Positions 35,879 to 49,172 of a DNA stretch of 64,000 nucleotides are shown in pieces (the stretch's first letter is position 1; every line of letters begins with the position of its first letter). The stretch is taken from the NCBI RefSeq assembly GCF_901933205.1, contig NC_044574.1, forward strand, positions 48,951,609 to 49,015,608, in the 5' to 3' direction. The position numbers and the translations under genes are program-made. The stretch comes from Camarhynchus parvulus. Its lineage: Eukaryota > Chordata > Aves > Passeriformes > Thraupidae. Under the pieces are notes generated by a model. That model did no database searches and was not told where the DNA came from. It saw only the letters and a list, made by a program, of their open reading frames with translations.

Positions 35879-38800
35879 AAAGCAAGTGGAGAAGGAAGAA
35901 AAGCTGGGTTTGAGATAGGATGAGCCAGTATTAGTCTGAGATTCACCAGGAATAGCATGGCTCTGATCTGAAACCCTCTACAGCTGACTGTTCAGCAGGT
36001 CCCAAAGGATAAACAGGGTAATTCTGCTCACCCTTCTTGGTCATGAAGGGAAACAAAGGGGATGGAAAGCCCCCATATTCGATGGCCTGGCATTTTCTCC
36101 TTACACCCTTGACTTGCACAAGATTTGGAAGATCAGCAGTCTGAAACAAGCACAGATATGTGACAAGAAGGTAGAAAGTGGTCTTCATGCTCTTCACCCA
36201 CCCAGCACAGCTCAGGCAGCATGACACAACGAGGGTGATGTGCAGGGGTAATGACCACTCACATTTAGTACATTGTCACTTTCTCTCTTTACTTTTCACA
36301 CTGTCCTTTCAGGCATGAGAGTGCTGTGACAGAAGGGAACTCAAATTCATCCAGAAGAATCTGACAGTCTAGGTCAGTAGTTGCAGAAACAAGTGTTTTG
36401 CCAGTGTTTTGCCTTAAAATCTCATCAACATAAATGCAGGGAGAAGATACAATTTATAAATATCCTCTGTTGATGTGGACCTGCTGTCCCTCACTCTGAG
36501 GAGTCCAACACATCTGAAAATGAACACAAAAAGCTTCCCCTCCCCCTAAAATTCTACTACAGGTTAAAACCTACTTGAGATTTTAATAAGGATCCAATTT
36601 GGTTTTTATTTACCTTCTGGTTTTAAGTCTTTAAGAAACAAATTGGTATGCAGCTTTGCTGGCAAAAAAAATTAAATCATTACATAAATTAATCAACAAA
36701 TAAACTGTACAAAAATAAACAGATCCCTGAAAAAAAATCATGACACTTCCAAAATTCCCTGTTCCCAAGAGTCAGCATAATAAGGAGTGCACCAGACTCA
36801 GCCATGCTCTGAGAAACAATAGCAAAATTTATTAAGATTTTATCCGTGTTGCTGCTGTTCTACTGTTATTACTGAGTCCACTCTACTTTTCTCCTTCCTC
36901 ACTGTGCACACATTGTCTGCTAGTAAGTACCAGGTAAACAGGAGAAGGGTATCATTATTTGTAGCCACAGGCTAAGGCTGCAACACATACAAATTAAAAA
37001 GGTAAAGACAGTCAATGCACTAGAAGGATCAGATATCAAAGAATAGGTGGGTAAGGAAACCTGCAGAAACAGCGAAACCATTCCTTGGCCTCAGGGGTCT
37101 AGGTTTTGATGGCAGAGGTGATGCCCTTAATTTTAATCTCTTTGAGGAACACAAAGGGGAGAAGGATTTATGACATAAATAAAGAAATTACTATGAATAA
37201 AATGTCTCTCTGACCTACAGTGAAAATTCCTGGCCCAGAGTTTTATTGTGTTTGTATTTAACCTCCTCACACAAGACAAAGGGAAGGAACAGGGGAAGCC
37301 TCAGCCAACACTCCACACCAGCAGCAGCAGGCAAACACAGGCCACAGGCATGAGCTCAGCTCTTATTTTGAATGGGCTCTGGAGTCCCAAAGGGATCTGC
37401 AGGCACAGACACAAGTTTTTTAATATGGATGTGCAGGTAGTAACAATATTACTTCACGGGCCCTAAGGTCCCTGCTGCCCAAGACCAAATATTCCACCAA
37501 ACCACTGAGACTGAAGTAAATTGCTGGAAAATACACTATTTTCTTCCTCTTCTCAAACTCTACTTTCTGGGGAGTTCTGGGCCAAGAGCTGAAAACCAAA
37601 AACCTAATTTAAGCATAACCCCCTTTGCTGAGGAGGACCTGCCTGGAGATGCAACAGAGGTGCAGCACTTAGGGGTGCTCTATCTTCTCACACAAACATG
37701 TGAGACACAAGCTATAGTGCAGGCTCTGCTCCCCAGTTGTATCTCAGACAGAGTAACTCACTACTTCATGTGTTTACAGTTAGCCACAAGCTTAAGTGCT
37801 CAATGAACTAAGGCAGGAGCTCCTGCTATTATTTAAATAGGTCTTAAATACATTTCAGCCTGTTTGCTCCCTTTTATGATCACTGACTGTTTTTCACTGG
37901 ACACCCTCTAATATTTTATATTGCTGTATCTGCACATCAATCACCTGCTGAGGAGCAGTTTGAGAAGATTTAGACCTTTGTAATTCAGCCTGTTACTGAG
38001 CAGCATTTCTTTTTCTGCTCTGAAAATGTGAATATCTTAGAAATTAAAAGCTGTGACCTGACTGTGGTGATTTCACAGAGAAATAAGACCTGCAATAACA
38101 GAAAAACGGAGATATTCCTAGAATGGCTTTCTAAAAGCAAATGGGTCCTGTGAGGGCGCTGGTAACAATCTGTAGTAGATAAAAGCACATTACTATTACA
38201 CAAAGCTGTAGCTACTTACGACAAATCTCAAAGAGCAGGTGAGGATGAAGTCAAGTGATTCAGAGCTGTTTGCATCCATATAACCTCCAGGTACTGACAT
38301 CTTGACTTCCCACTGGCCTGCAGAAGCTGCTCATTCATCTTATGAATGAAATAAGCAGTAAGAGACTGATAAAATGAGAAAGCACAGATGAGTAAAGGAT
38401 AACAATGGCTGTGTGGCACAGCAAAGAACACAATAGAAGTACTACATAGGGAATAATCAAGGTAGGTTAATTCAGCAACATGAGGGATTTAGACTTGAAT
38501 TTTCAAAATCCTGGATGATTTAAACACAAATCTTCTGCTGCGTCTGAAGGGGAAGTGGGATCTACTTGGTAGCTCAGTCTTCTGTATTTCTTACAAAATG
38601 TCCTTTTGCAACAGGTAGAAGCAATAAAAAGACAGCTAACTTACAGATATGTCAGGATCTCTTTTTACTCATTGTCTGACACTCAGAAAATGGAAAATGC
38701 CAAAAACCTCATAATACTTGAGCCATAACACTTGTGAGAAGAGATGGAGTCAGTGTGCCTGTGAGCTTGCATGGCAAAGGGTACAAATAAAAAATTACAG

Positions 38801-41119
38801 AAATGCGATGGGCATTGTATGGTCTTGGTCAGTGTGCACAGAGCAGGAGGAGGCAAGAAAAATTTGCTCTTCCTTCTTCTCGCCCATGCTGGCCTCAGCC
38901 AAATCAGGTGTCAGCCACAGCTCTCACACCCAGTCCAGTGGCTTGGCCAGGCCTTTGCCTGCACGGTTTCTTCCCCACACAGTGAGGATGTCTAGGCAGA
39001 GATAGCACAGAACAGGCCAAGCAAGGAAGCAGCTGGGAGGAGGATCCAGCAGTAAGAAAGCCGGCTCAGTGTCTGTTCATCAAGGAGGGTGATGCTGGAG
39101 ACCTGCTCTGCCCCAGCTCCACCTCTCTCATCTGGATGAAGGTGCAGATCCCCATGCAGGCCCCAAGATACAGGTTATTGTCTGTAATCACCACTGAAGT
39201 TTCAAGGCTGAGGCAATATTGCCTGCCTTAACTCTCTGGCCATGTGCATCTTACTTCGTTTGTCTTTTCCCAAACTCTGTATCTCCAAAATCATTCAAAA
39301 AATAAACTGAACCTAGAGACTTCCTGAGATGAGGACACATTATTTAGGTCCTAAACACACAGTCCTGAGCAACCTTATTTCATGCCAGGAGGAAAGACAG
39401 AAGGCAGTCACAATCTGCACCCACAGTGGTCAACTATGAAGAGATCCATGACAAAGGATTTCAACCCTATTTGAAGAGCAACGTTGGCTTAATGCATGAA
39501 AGAAGGTCAGCAGAGGGAAGATGAGAGCAGTGACATCATCATGACTCAGCTAGGAAAGGCATATTTGGGTTTTTCTTATAAGGGTATGTTCTTGTCTTCG
39601 CCAGCAATCAAAGACAACCAACAGAAATATTAACATTTCAGGTTGTGTATTTTTCCTCACAATACATAAAGTTAAAAATAATTGTTGGAATTGAAATAAT
39701 TCAGTGGCAACTCTGTAGAAATTATGCAAATCTTTCATGAGTAGCAGAGAGCAAAAATACGATAAACCGCACAAAGTCCTCTTTGCACAGGCATTTTGGC
39801 ATTTTAAGAAACAAAGACAACTCAGTTGTTTTACAGTAGAGACTATTTCTTTTTCAGAAAGACTTCAATTTTTCAAGGTAATTTTGACCTTTCCATCTCA
39901 GACATATGAAAAGCAAGATAGCTTGAAATGCACCTTAAAATATATGTCTGACTGCAACTGCAGCCAGTGCTGTCTATAGCAATAGAATCACGGTCCTCAA
40001 AAAACACACGCTTTTGTAATATGCTCAGAAATACCCAGAGCAGGCTCTGCTTTCCAGCCTCTCCCTGAGGGATTCATAAATGTCCAGCTCTGCTATCACA
40101 CATAAATTAATCCAGGTGAACTCCTAATGAGAAACCTAGGTCCTGTCATTTTTGCCCTTCCCGCAACTCCAGCAGCATCCATGAGGAGAAGCACCCACAG
40201 TACCTTGAGCTCTTCCAAGCAAAATCTAACCCTGTCTGGTCCAGCTGAGAACATGATAGGGAAATAAAAGACAGAAACCCTGCTTTGTTCAAGATGGAGC
40301 AAGTCCCAGATGAGATTCTCATGATATGTGTTCTTCTCACAAAACCTTTGGTCATCTTTGTCCATCCTCAGTGTGTTTGTCTGCTCTCCCAAGCTTCAAG
40401 AGTGACTCACAGATGGAGAAACTCTGAATTTCTCTCTAAAGCCGGAGCCTAGCTGAATCCCTCCCCCGTGCACCCCCAGTATATCCAGTCAGGGCTATGG
40501 CATTTGATTGTTGCCATAGAAGTAAAGATGCTGTAAAAGGCAGGAAATTTTGATGTGAGATTAAGTTGTTGATATGTTATGAGCACAATATATCACAGTT
40601 ATCAGAGTAAGACAGAAGACAAGCCAAAAGGAAGAAGACTGATTTATAATCTAAGCAAAAAACCTGTTTATTTTCACCAACTCAATGCTCTCAAAGTTCT
40701 CACGGTGGAGCTTAGAGAATATCCGTATCAGGAAACTGCTGGGTTGCTGCTCAACCAGGTGGAGCTGCGCAGCAAATAAACTGGATCTCCTGATAGCAAC
40801 ATGAGCCCCAGGTAATCACAAGAAATCTTTTTGATTGCCTATTCTCATTCATTTGGCAACAAAATGGGATGTTTAATCCAATGGTAAGACTGGCAGGGTG
40901 GAAACCCTCAAAGCAGAAAATGCGTCAACGCCTTCTCCCCTGAGTGGGGATCCATAGCAATGTTTGAAGGCAACACACCCTCGCTCCTGCCTTGGGAATG
41001 CCCAGCACAGCCTTAAGCTTGCTCTGTATCAGGCAGTCCAGCTGCTACATGAGCCAGGCTCCATTTCAACACAAGAACAGCTCTTGTGGAAATGACAGAT
41101 TGCCTTGATTTAAACACCA
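35879..41119. other. No gene seen
   Basis: Mixed composition; the interval 38850-39130 is somewhat G+C-richer, with three overlapping plus-strand ORFs (60-95 codons) in different frames and no domain. A 98-codon minus-strand ORF at 40096-40392 is likewise unrecognised. Confidence 0.67.
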
Positions 41120-41340
41120 CTGTTCCCAGGTGCAATAAGCTTTATGTTGAAAGCATTTAATGCTAAAATTACAGTGAATATGCAGGGTACCGCTGTGAAT
41201 TATGGCAAAATAATATCTGATACATCACAAAAATAAATCCATGAGTGCATGCTTTCCTTCTAATTTTTTTAATTAACTAAGGATTTTGCACACTTAAAAT
41301 CTTAAATATATAATCTATGTGCATGTGTCTAAACAATACC
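41120..41340. promoter_or_regulatory. Candidate conserved noncoding block
   Basis: Contains AAAGCATTTAATGC (a near-palindrome), TGAATTATGGC, TTTTTAATTAACTAAGG and TTAAATATATAATC. It lies about 300 bases left of the stronger candidate at 41640-41960 and may be part of the same element. Confidence 0.22.
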
Positions 41341-41639
41341 TTTCTGTATGTGGTGCATAAAGACATACAGGGCTATAAATTTATTTCTGTTAATGTACAA
41401 GATGTGGCATTTACATCTGCATGGAATTTCTACCTATTGTTCAGCTAAATTCGCACACCTAGTCCTGTTGTTCTGTATTTGTACAGAAGCAAGTGGAAAA
41501 ATGAGGCAGAAATAGTGGCTGCAAATAAAGTCTCTCAGTGTGGTAAAGGGATTACATTGCTGAGGCTGGAACAGGTACCTTTTAAAAAAATATAAAGAGG
41601 GTAGGTCTTAGAAAAACTGTTTATATTATAGCAAAATAA

Positions 41640-41960
41640 TGTTTTCCAAAGCAAGTTTCAATCCCAAGTGCCCCTTATTAGATTCGATTGGCTGCTACAT
41701 AAGAAATCACCATGATCAATCTTTTAGTTAATCTCCATCGTCCTTCAAGCATCACAGTGACATGACTGGGACATGCCAGCAGTCGCAGATGCTTCATTAA
41801 GTAGCTAATCGGCAATAGCTGTAGGGGTAATTCAACATTTTCCAAAGAGTTCAAATAGCACTTTAGGGTAAAACGTGCCCCTCCACTGATATCTTTCTGG
41901 GTTGTCGTGATTAAGCATAATTAGGCTCACCATCTCTCTTCCAAATAACAATAATAATAA
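41640..41960. promoter_or_regulatory. Best candidate conserved noncoding element
   Basis: Complex, non-repetitive sequence with six CpGs between 41685 and 41907, several in short binding-site-like words: AGATTCGATTGGC (CCAAT-box type), AGCTAATCGGC, GTCGTGATTAAGC, CATAATTAGGC. Also present are ATGATCAATC and TTTTAGTTAATC. It ends in a short (AAT)n run at 41949-41963. No ORF above 60 codons crosses it. The mix of retained CpGs and homeodomain words resembles long-range developmental enhancers. Confidence 0.32.
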
Positions 41961-44799
41961 TACATTGGAGGCTTCTGAATGCCAGTGGGTACCCGGCACA
42001 TCAAACCCATATTTTAACAGTAGACGTATGGGTTTTACAGTCTGGACCAGTGGAATTTAGCAAGAGTGGACTGTCATGTATTGGGGAGAATTTTCTGTAC
42101 AGAAAGCCCCAACAGAGCATTACACAGTGAATGCTCTCTGTGTAAATAGTTCACTGGTAGTAGGTAAAAGCAAACATGGATTTACTGAGCAAAAGTAACC
42201 ATGCTATGGTGTGCTTGGCTCAGATCAAATGCTCATCTAGGGGAGAATTGCTTTATTAACAGCAGCATAGACCTTTAGCACCTGGAGAGCACTTGGACTA
42301 TTATGCCTGCAAAAAGCATTGCTAACACCTACCAGAGACAGGGCACTCTTCTAGCCAGCTACATATACACAATTGTTTGAGTGGCACCAGCAGCTCCAGC
42401 AGTTACCCTGTTCTCTCCTCTTGCACAAGTTGTCAGTGAAGCTGGTCAACCACTTATCACACCATGAAACAGCACACTGTTTGCAAAACAGCCCCGATTT
42501 CTCAGAAAATACTCATCCAGGTACAAGCCTGTATTTCAGAAATAACTTTCAGACCATGATGTGTGTTGCCACTACTCGCTGTGCACTAGACTCAGTCACT
42601 GGAGTACTTAATGACATAACTAATATTCAAGGAGTGGTTCTAAAGAGCTCTGGTCTTGCACCACCCTGTGGTCAATGCACAGAAGGATGACCTGGGTCCT
42701 CAGAAGATACTGGTGTCACATGCTCGTTTCCAATCCATGTAGATTTCCACAAAGACTCGGAGAAGGGAACACTGATTTTCTTCAAGTATCTTAGTGGGAA
42801 GGGTGGAACCCATACTTTGTGCTCTAAATCAAATCAGCTTTTGGCCTTGCTGAATTTTTTCATTAAATTGGTACTCACCTGACTCTCAGAATATTTGAAA
42901 ATGAGAGCTCTCTGAAGAGACACTGAAATGATTTCAGTGTTTCTATTTGTCAAAGCTTTCAGTCAAAATTAATTACATGCCAAAGATGTCATGCTGGCCA
43001 AGCTGAGTGGCACTCAAGGGCTGCTGCTGATACAAGCTCTGGTGTAAGCATCATCAGCCATGCAGAAAGAGGACAGCGTTCAGCTCTCTTGCAACATGCA
43101 GCTAGAGGAAAATAAAGTGCTGGTCAGCCACTCTGTCCTTTCCTGCTAAATCAACCTGCTGCCATCAGTACCAGTGCTCTCTTTGCCCCTTTCCCTCCAC
43201 AGAAAAAACAGTCTGATACATGGATTCATTAAATAAATAAAAAATGCTGGTCAGGGCGCTGGGGTGCATTGCTGAGAAGAAGAGGAGGAGGAAGAGTTCA
43301 CCCTAACATACTGATCAACAAGGCTGGTGCGAGAAACACATGTGCAATGAAATACTTATTACCAAGGCACTAAAGGAGAATAAGATCTCATGCAGTAAAT
43401 CTTTCAATACAATAAACATTAAAAAAAAAAGCTATAAAAGTGAAACTTCTGGATTTGACAAATATGCTCTTCTTCAAATTGAAAATTTACTTCATGGTAC
43501 TTCATGATTCTTATGGTTATGTCCGCATTACAAATACACACCAGGATTCTCTTTCAAGTGCATATTGTGCAAGTGCACTGCAAAAAAAAAGGCTTTTACT
43601 ATTCAGATCTATTAGGGCTTCACAGCTGATATAGGATTGAACCACATATATATATAAATGTATGCAGGGACCATGGAATTATTTCACAGTAGAATTTCAA
43701 CACGATAAATAAAACTAATCAGTGACTTAAAAAACCCCAGCAAACCAACAACCAACCAAACCAACAAACAGACTTAACAGAACAAAACAGTTCGGAAGAT
43801 GGCCAGGTTTTACAGAAAAACTTTAGGAGAACTTGCGCCACTTTCATAGAGGGTTGCAGAAGAACATGCCCCCACCCTCAGCCTTTTTTAAAGGCAGCCC
43901 TTTCAGCCAAGTTACAAGACTGTAGGAGACAATAATACAAAGATTGCTCACAGAAGAACTGACATCTGCTTGTTCATACTGCTTCATCCTCTTTGAAAGT
44001 ACAGATCATCAATTTCAGCTGGACTTTGTGGATGTTTAGAACTAAGAAGATGCTTAAGTGTTTGGAGATTCACATCCTTAGCATGCGACTGTCTGCTTGC
44101 TATATGTAAAAAAACCCCATAAATCCATTATTGAAAGTCTGAAAAATTTTGTGTGCTGTTTTCAGAGTACAAGTCTGTCTTTCCTTCAAGACATTTTACA
44201 GGCCTTTAATTTGAACACTGAACTCTTAATTAAAGCTTGATGGATTCTCTATTGTCCAAATACTAGATTGTGAAAGAGTTTTCATTTTTCCTCTTTGCTT
44301 GTACTTTAAGCAGTTTTTGAGGCTTTCCATATATTTTTAAAGCACAGATGCTCTCCCTTTTGACAGACTTATGGAGAATATATTTTTCCTTATCTTCTTT
44401 TACTACTCTCCCCTCCTACCATTTTGAGAATATACTGCAACCTTGCTGATGTATAACTCTCATTTCACTTCACATGAACATTTTTTTTACATTACAGAAA
44501 ACACACACAACTTTATTTACAGTGAAATAATAGAGGAATCAATTAAATTAAGACTAGATTGAAAGTGCAGTGAATTGATCTTGGTCCATTCAAAGCATTG
44601 CAATGTAGGTACACTGATGCAATGTAGATGACATTTTATTCTTGTGTTTTACTGACAGCGTGTGTTCCCAACTTGAGCAATTAACAGGTTTGCACTAATC
44701 AAACTGTACTCAGCTTTTGTTTCACTCTCCCAGCCTTTGATTTTGTCCCTAACACTGTCTTGCCCACACAAAGCCCACTGAGATAAAGACAATACAGAT
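41961..44799. other. No gene seen
   Basis: Ordinary sequence with the A/C tract at 43728 and a short TA run near 43650. The 105-codon ORF at 42373-42690 (plus) has no recognisable domain. Confidence 0.68.
43728..43771. repeat. A/C-rich low-complexity tract, (AACC)n-like
   Basis: Reads AAAAAACCCCAGC then degenerate AACCAACC/AACAAAC units. It is similar in type to the tracts at 1445, 24623 and 28254. Confidence 0.8.
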
Positions 44800-44985
44800 G
44801 ATTCAAAGGGGACTGATGAATGGAATGCGTTGCCTCTAAGGGGAGGCTTTGAAAACAAGTTTACTACTGGAACTTGGACAGAAAAGCATAAAGCTTGATG
44901 CAATAATCACAGGGTAAAATTCAATAGTCTGTACTACTCAAGAGGTCAGGCCCAATGATCTCAGTGCCTTATAAGTATGAAAATT
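44800..44985 (+). mobile_element. Probable ancient CR1/L3-like remnant, 3' end
   Basis: The stretch holds GGAATGCGTTGCCT near its left end and GAGGTCAGGCCCAATGATCT near its right end. These are in the same order and about the same distance apart as in the 3' region of old amniote CR1 elements (there GAGGTCAGACTAGATGATC). Everything between is strongly diverged. The younger CR1 tail lies about 500 bp downstream in the same orientation. A consensus search could confirm or reject this. Confidence 0.5.
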
Positions 44986-45484
44986 GAGAGATGCTTTAAG
45001 ATTTGTGGACAGGTCAATAAAATTTACACTGTTTATTAAGTGCTCCTGGAAGACATGAAATTAAGTCTCTGCAGCTCCTTGCTCATTTCTGCCCCTTATA
45101 ATTTCTTTTCCAATCCACAACCCTTCTGCTCACGGGTTTGTTGCCGTGTCTGCTGATCGCGCTCCCATCTGTGCTCAAGATGTCCTTCACCCTGCTCTGC
45201 TCCCTTACCTATTTGTTTACTCCCCCATCACCCTATGTAACAGCAGACATGAATCTTGCTCTGCCACTCAGCTCTTCCATACATGCTCCCTGCATTTCAT
45301 CACTGTCAACCTCCTCCTTATTTTTGCCTCTAGGGAGACACATCTGAGCAAAGATCTCTGGGGGACTGGCAGGGAGGGGTTGACAGGGATTCTGTCATAC
45401 AGCCACTGGATGCCAACACGTTGGAAACTTGGGTTAAATAGCTTCTGTATCCTTGACTCATTATTGGTCTCTTGGCTTTTTGCT

Positions 45485-45552
45485 AGGTTAATGTCTGAAT
45501 TTGATGATCTTAAAGGTCTTTTCCAACCTGAACTGTTCTATGATTTTGAAAT
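45485..45552 (+). mobile_element. CR1 LINE 3'-end fragment
   Basis: A short copy of the CR1 3' end in plus orientation. It reads from GGTTAATG through TTGATGATCTTAAAGGTC and TTTTCCAACCTGAACTG to TTCTATGATTTTG, which is the usual avian CR1 3' terminal order. The terminal ATTCTATG-type octamer repeat is reduced to about one and a half degenerate units. The 5' limit is a guess; homology could extend tens of bases further left. It belongs to a different subfamily, or a different age, than the minus-strand copy at 57.5-58.4 kb, because the conserved words differ (AAAGGTCTTTTCC here, GGGTTGGAAGGGACC there). Confidence 0.88.
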
Positions 45553-47959
45553 TAATTTGACACAGAAAGTTTGATATGTTGGCAATTTTGAAAGGAACCC
45601 AAAATTTTGGGACCACTGAACTGGAGGGACTTCCAAGGTCATCAAACTGTCATCCCACAAGTGGAAGAAACAACAACAACAAAAAAATGCTAAATCTAAA
45701 ATGCTCCATGCCAGCTTTGCCACATTATAGTGACCACAAAATACTGCTAACATAGAGCAAACCAAATCTTCACAGCACAGGAAACCAAAATCTGCAGCAC
45801 TCTAAACAAAATGAAAGTAGAGCACAATGCTATACCTTCTTACTCCAGCTGAGGAGAGAATCGGGTGAAAGTTTGTCCCACAGACTGTCCCCAGATACAT
45901 GGGTTTTGAGTATGGAAAAGGATGGTCTTCTTTTCACAATCAGAGGGTTCTGAGATGTGTTTCACAGCCACATGGAGGGGTCAGTATCCCTACAGTCTCA
46001 CAAAGCCACAAAGGAGAAGCATTCCCATGAGGAACAAACTGATGGGACGACAGTCCAGGGCCTTCCTATGGAAAAAGTCAGGATTGCACAGGATCTGGCC
46101 ATACAAAGGACCACCTTGCCAAGCTATTCTGCTGACTGAAGATGATCTATGTATAAAGGAGTTTAATTTCAAGAGGGTTCATATGAGCTCCCAGGCTGCC
46201 ATTTGCCATGCTTGTGAACTGGATACTCCCCTGTACCCTTTGACATTGAAAATTTTCCCCCATGTGTTTTAGCTCAGAGAGAAACTGAACAGTAACTGCA
46301 GCATGGCAGTGGATCACTGATCAATCCCATGTGACAAACTGTAGTTGGAAGTCATCACTTATTTATTTAATTTTAACAGTTTGTTTGTGATAAGATTTTT
46401 CAAGGTTACAGATAGAAACTGTGTCAAATTACCATATAATTTAGTGTTTCAAATACTTTTCCCATGGCTATATATGCCTGTCCCACTCCTCCAGTAAGTA
46501 CTGAAATGAGAAAATTAGTTCTCAGGCTGACAAAAACAGAACTAACATTTGTCTTCTACAGAAACCAATTCCCCTTTCTCTGGTTCCCCTCCCTTCATTT
46601 TAGGAGAAAGTACAATACACTCTTGATTTGTCAAAATAGTTCACTTAGTTGAAAATAGAAGCTTCTCCTCTATAGAAGAATATGCCTTTTCCCTTGAAAA
46701 GTTAGAAATGAACTGAAGAGAAATGTCATTCAGATAAGAGAACCTGAAATATTTCAAGGTTTTCCAAAATTCTTATCAACCTTATCCTCCTTTGGCTGAA
46801 ATTATTTGACCTAATTCATAAATGCTTTTGGCTAACATGAACAAGGTATCACTATCAGGAAAAAAAAAGACATAAAGAAAAGAACTTTTGTTTGAATGTT
46901 TCCTTATTTCTAGCCAGAGGCAAAGCTGTCACTGTGTTCACTGGAAGGAAAGCTGGCTCCCTGTGTCCTCTAACTCTCCTCCATGGTTAGCAAATTACTA
47001 TTCACTTTTCCTTTTACACTGGGGAATAAAGTGCTAAATTTCACTGGGGGTTTTCATTGGTTTGGTTTCTCCCCTACTGTTAATTACAGTGATGAACAAT
47101 TTAAAAGATACCTGCTTAAAATCCATGAAAATCTTTCCTAATGTAAGTACATTGGGTAGGGATGCTGACAATTCAGAAACTAGCAAACAAATAAATATGT
47201 GGATAGTACCCATTTCCACATATTGTGTTAGGGCTAAGAAAAGAGTTACAGAAAGAAAGGAAGGGAATAAACCTGCTGAAAGTAGAATTTGCATGAATGA
47301 TATTTAGGGAGCAAGCTGCTGTAAGCAGTATCAGAGTGCTCAAAACAACAAAGACATGAAAAGAAGGTGGTAAAAATAGATAAGAAGCTTCAACATTTCA
47401 CTTGGAAAAAGCAAGGAATTGCTTTCTTTTGGATCTGATTTTTATTTTGGTAGCAGTGCTTTGTGAAACTTGAACACAGAAAGACAGGGACCTAAATCAC
47501 AGCATAAATTTCTGGAGAAAAATATAAATGGGGTATAAGAAAGTCCAGCCTTAAAGGGACAATCAAATTCCAACTGATCAGGGCAACTACTTTACCTTCA
47601 TGTTCAATTGGCAGAGGAGGGCCAGAAAAGAGAGGTTTTTTCATCTGAGTATTAATTCCAGCTAGAAAGGACTGGTAAGCTCCTGCAAGCTAGTTGTTTT
47701 GGGGGATGCTGGAAAATGATATCAGCTGCTAAAAATGATGTGTGTCCAAACATACATGTCTGGGTTCCTCTGAGTGCCATTTGCCTCTAATAAGAATGTA
47801 AGGGTTGCACTTTCCCTCCATCACATCCTGACTGCATGAAATTCCTATGTTCTCTGTGACTACACATCCTAAAGTGATTAAAATTTCCTGTGGGAAATTA
47901 CAAATGCCTTTCATTTAAGGAAATTGACAACTTTTGTTTAGAAATTATCATTTTGATTT
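45553..47959. other. No gene seen
   Basis: Plain noncoding DNA. The largest ORF is 116 codons (45922-46272, plus), overlapped by 60-codon ORFs on both strands. The 142-codon ORF at 45146-45574 that ends at the left border runs through the CR1 tail and cannot be a conserved gene. Confidence 0.68.
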
Positions 47960-48110
47960 GTACCTTTAATAGAAGGGAATACTGTAAATGGATTTACATA
48001 TTAGATTATAATTATGAAGGTAAAATTAATTACATTTAATGCTGTCTGGGTAGGCACTTAATGAAGGAAGTAGAAATTCAAATTTGTCACTTGGAACTCA
48101 GTAATTTTTT
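47960..48110. promoter_or_regulatory. Candidate conserved noncoding block
   Basis: Reads through GATTATAATTATGAAGG, AAAATTAATTACATTTAATG and GCACTTAATGAAGG, then a run of about ten T. The homeodomain words are dense, but the AT bias alone could give them. Confidence 0.17.
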
Positions 48111-48784
48111 TTTTTTAATATGATCTGTACCTGGAAGTGTTGCGTTGGGTGCAACTGCATTTTGATCATCTGGCTCATTGATTTCTGGGCCATTGCCTTC
48201 CATTTCTGATGGATGGGATTTTGGAAAGTTCAGAGATTCTGACTATGCCATGACCCTCTTCCTCCTCTATTTAGCTGCCACTCACTCTATGTAACTGCTG
48301 GAATTTTCTGTGCCCAAAAAGCTAGTCCTAATAACCTTAGATACATAATTCTTTATACATTTCTGACAAAAGGATCTTCACAGTACAAAGAACTTTGAGA
48401 TCTATTTTCAGCTGAAGAGGGAATGGGAGCTCAATCCATTAACAATCCAGCCATATAAATCTTGGCTAGTGCACGTACTGGATTTAGCTTTTGTTTCATT
48501 ATTGTAACTGAAAATCTGCAATACAATTCCCTGTGGGATGTTTAAATTGGTAGGATAGGTCCTTCAGAAAATTCAGATGCCTAATTCTCACCCAGAAGCA
48601 AACTTTTATGACAGTTTTTAAAGCTTCTGAAAAACAGTTAGTTGCAGTGCTTGGAGCTGAAGTGAGATTCACATCCATTTTCTAATGCCTTAAAAATAAC
48701 AACAGGAATAATGGCCCTTACACAATAGAGTTGTAAAAATTAGAGGTTTCACCAAAAGAGTTATTTAGATGAGAAAATTATTGC

Positions 48785-48930
48785 TGCATGTTTGCACATC
48801 TGCACCTTGACAATCATATCCATGAGAATGTTGTAATTGCCATGAATTATGCAAAATGCTAATTAAGAACTCTAATTCACTAATCATCTCACAGGGTCAT
48901 AACTAGAGCTGAATTTTATTAAGGACATAC
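48785..48930. promoter_or_regulatory. Candidate conserved noncoding block with POU-like site
   Basis: TTATGCAAAATGC (48847-48859) resembles a POU octamer (ATGCAAAT) with one extra A. It is followed within a few bases by GCTAATTAAG and CTCTAATTCACTAATC. Adjacent octamer and TAATTA words are common in neural enhancers. Not verified by alignment. Confidence 0.24.
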
Positions 48931-49089
48931 AGTTCTGTGAAATGAATTTCTGAACTATACATCTCTTTCCAAAGGAAAGAAGGGAGGGCATGCAGTCTTT
49001 TTGTGATTCAGTTGGAAGGGAGGAATTGAAGAGGAAGCTGTCTGGACAGCCCAGACCATGACATCCTTTATGACTTCTAATGAAAATTT

Positions 49090-49172
49090 TTGATCCTCAG
49101 TTTCCCTCTGTAAAAAACAGGAGACTATCCTCATACCCTCCCCAGGAATGTACAAAGCTTAGTCTGCTCATA
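49090..49172 (+). mobile_element. Probable MIR-like SINE remnant
   Basis: TCCTCAGTTTCCCTCTGTAA followed by AAAACAGGAGACTATCCTCA resembles the MIR 3' half (CCTCAGTTTCCTCATCTGTAAAATGGG..ATAATA..CTACCTCA). A later GAATGTACAAAGCTTAGTCT matches the ATGTAAAGCGCTTAG-type word in the right place. Confidence 0.5.

Noticed and set aside
38718..39005. Three nested plus-strand ORFs in a slightly GC-rich patch
   Set aside because: They occupy three different frames of the same bases, so at most one could be real. None resembles a known protein.
45146..45574. 142-codon plus-strand ORF
   Set aside because: Its C-terminal part translates the CR1 3' tail (DDLKGLFQPELFYDF). The upstream part has no domain and overlaps another-frame ORF at 45138-45347.
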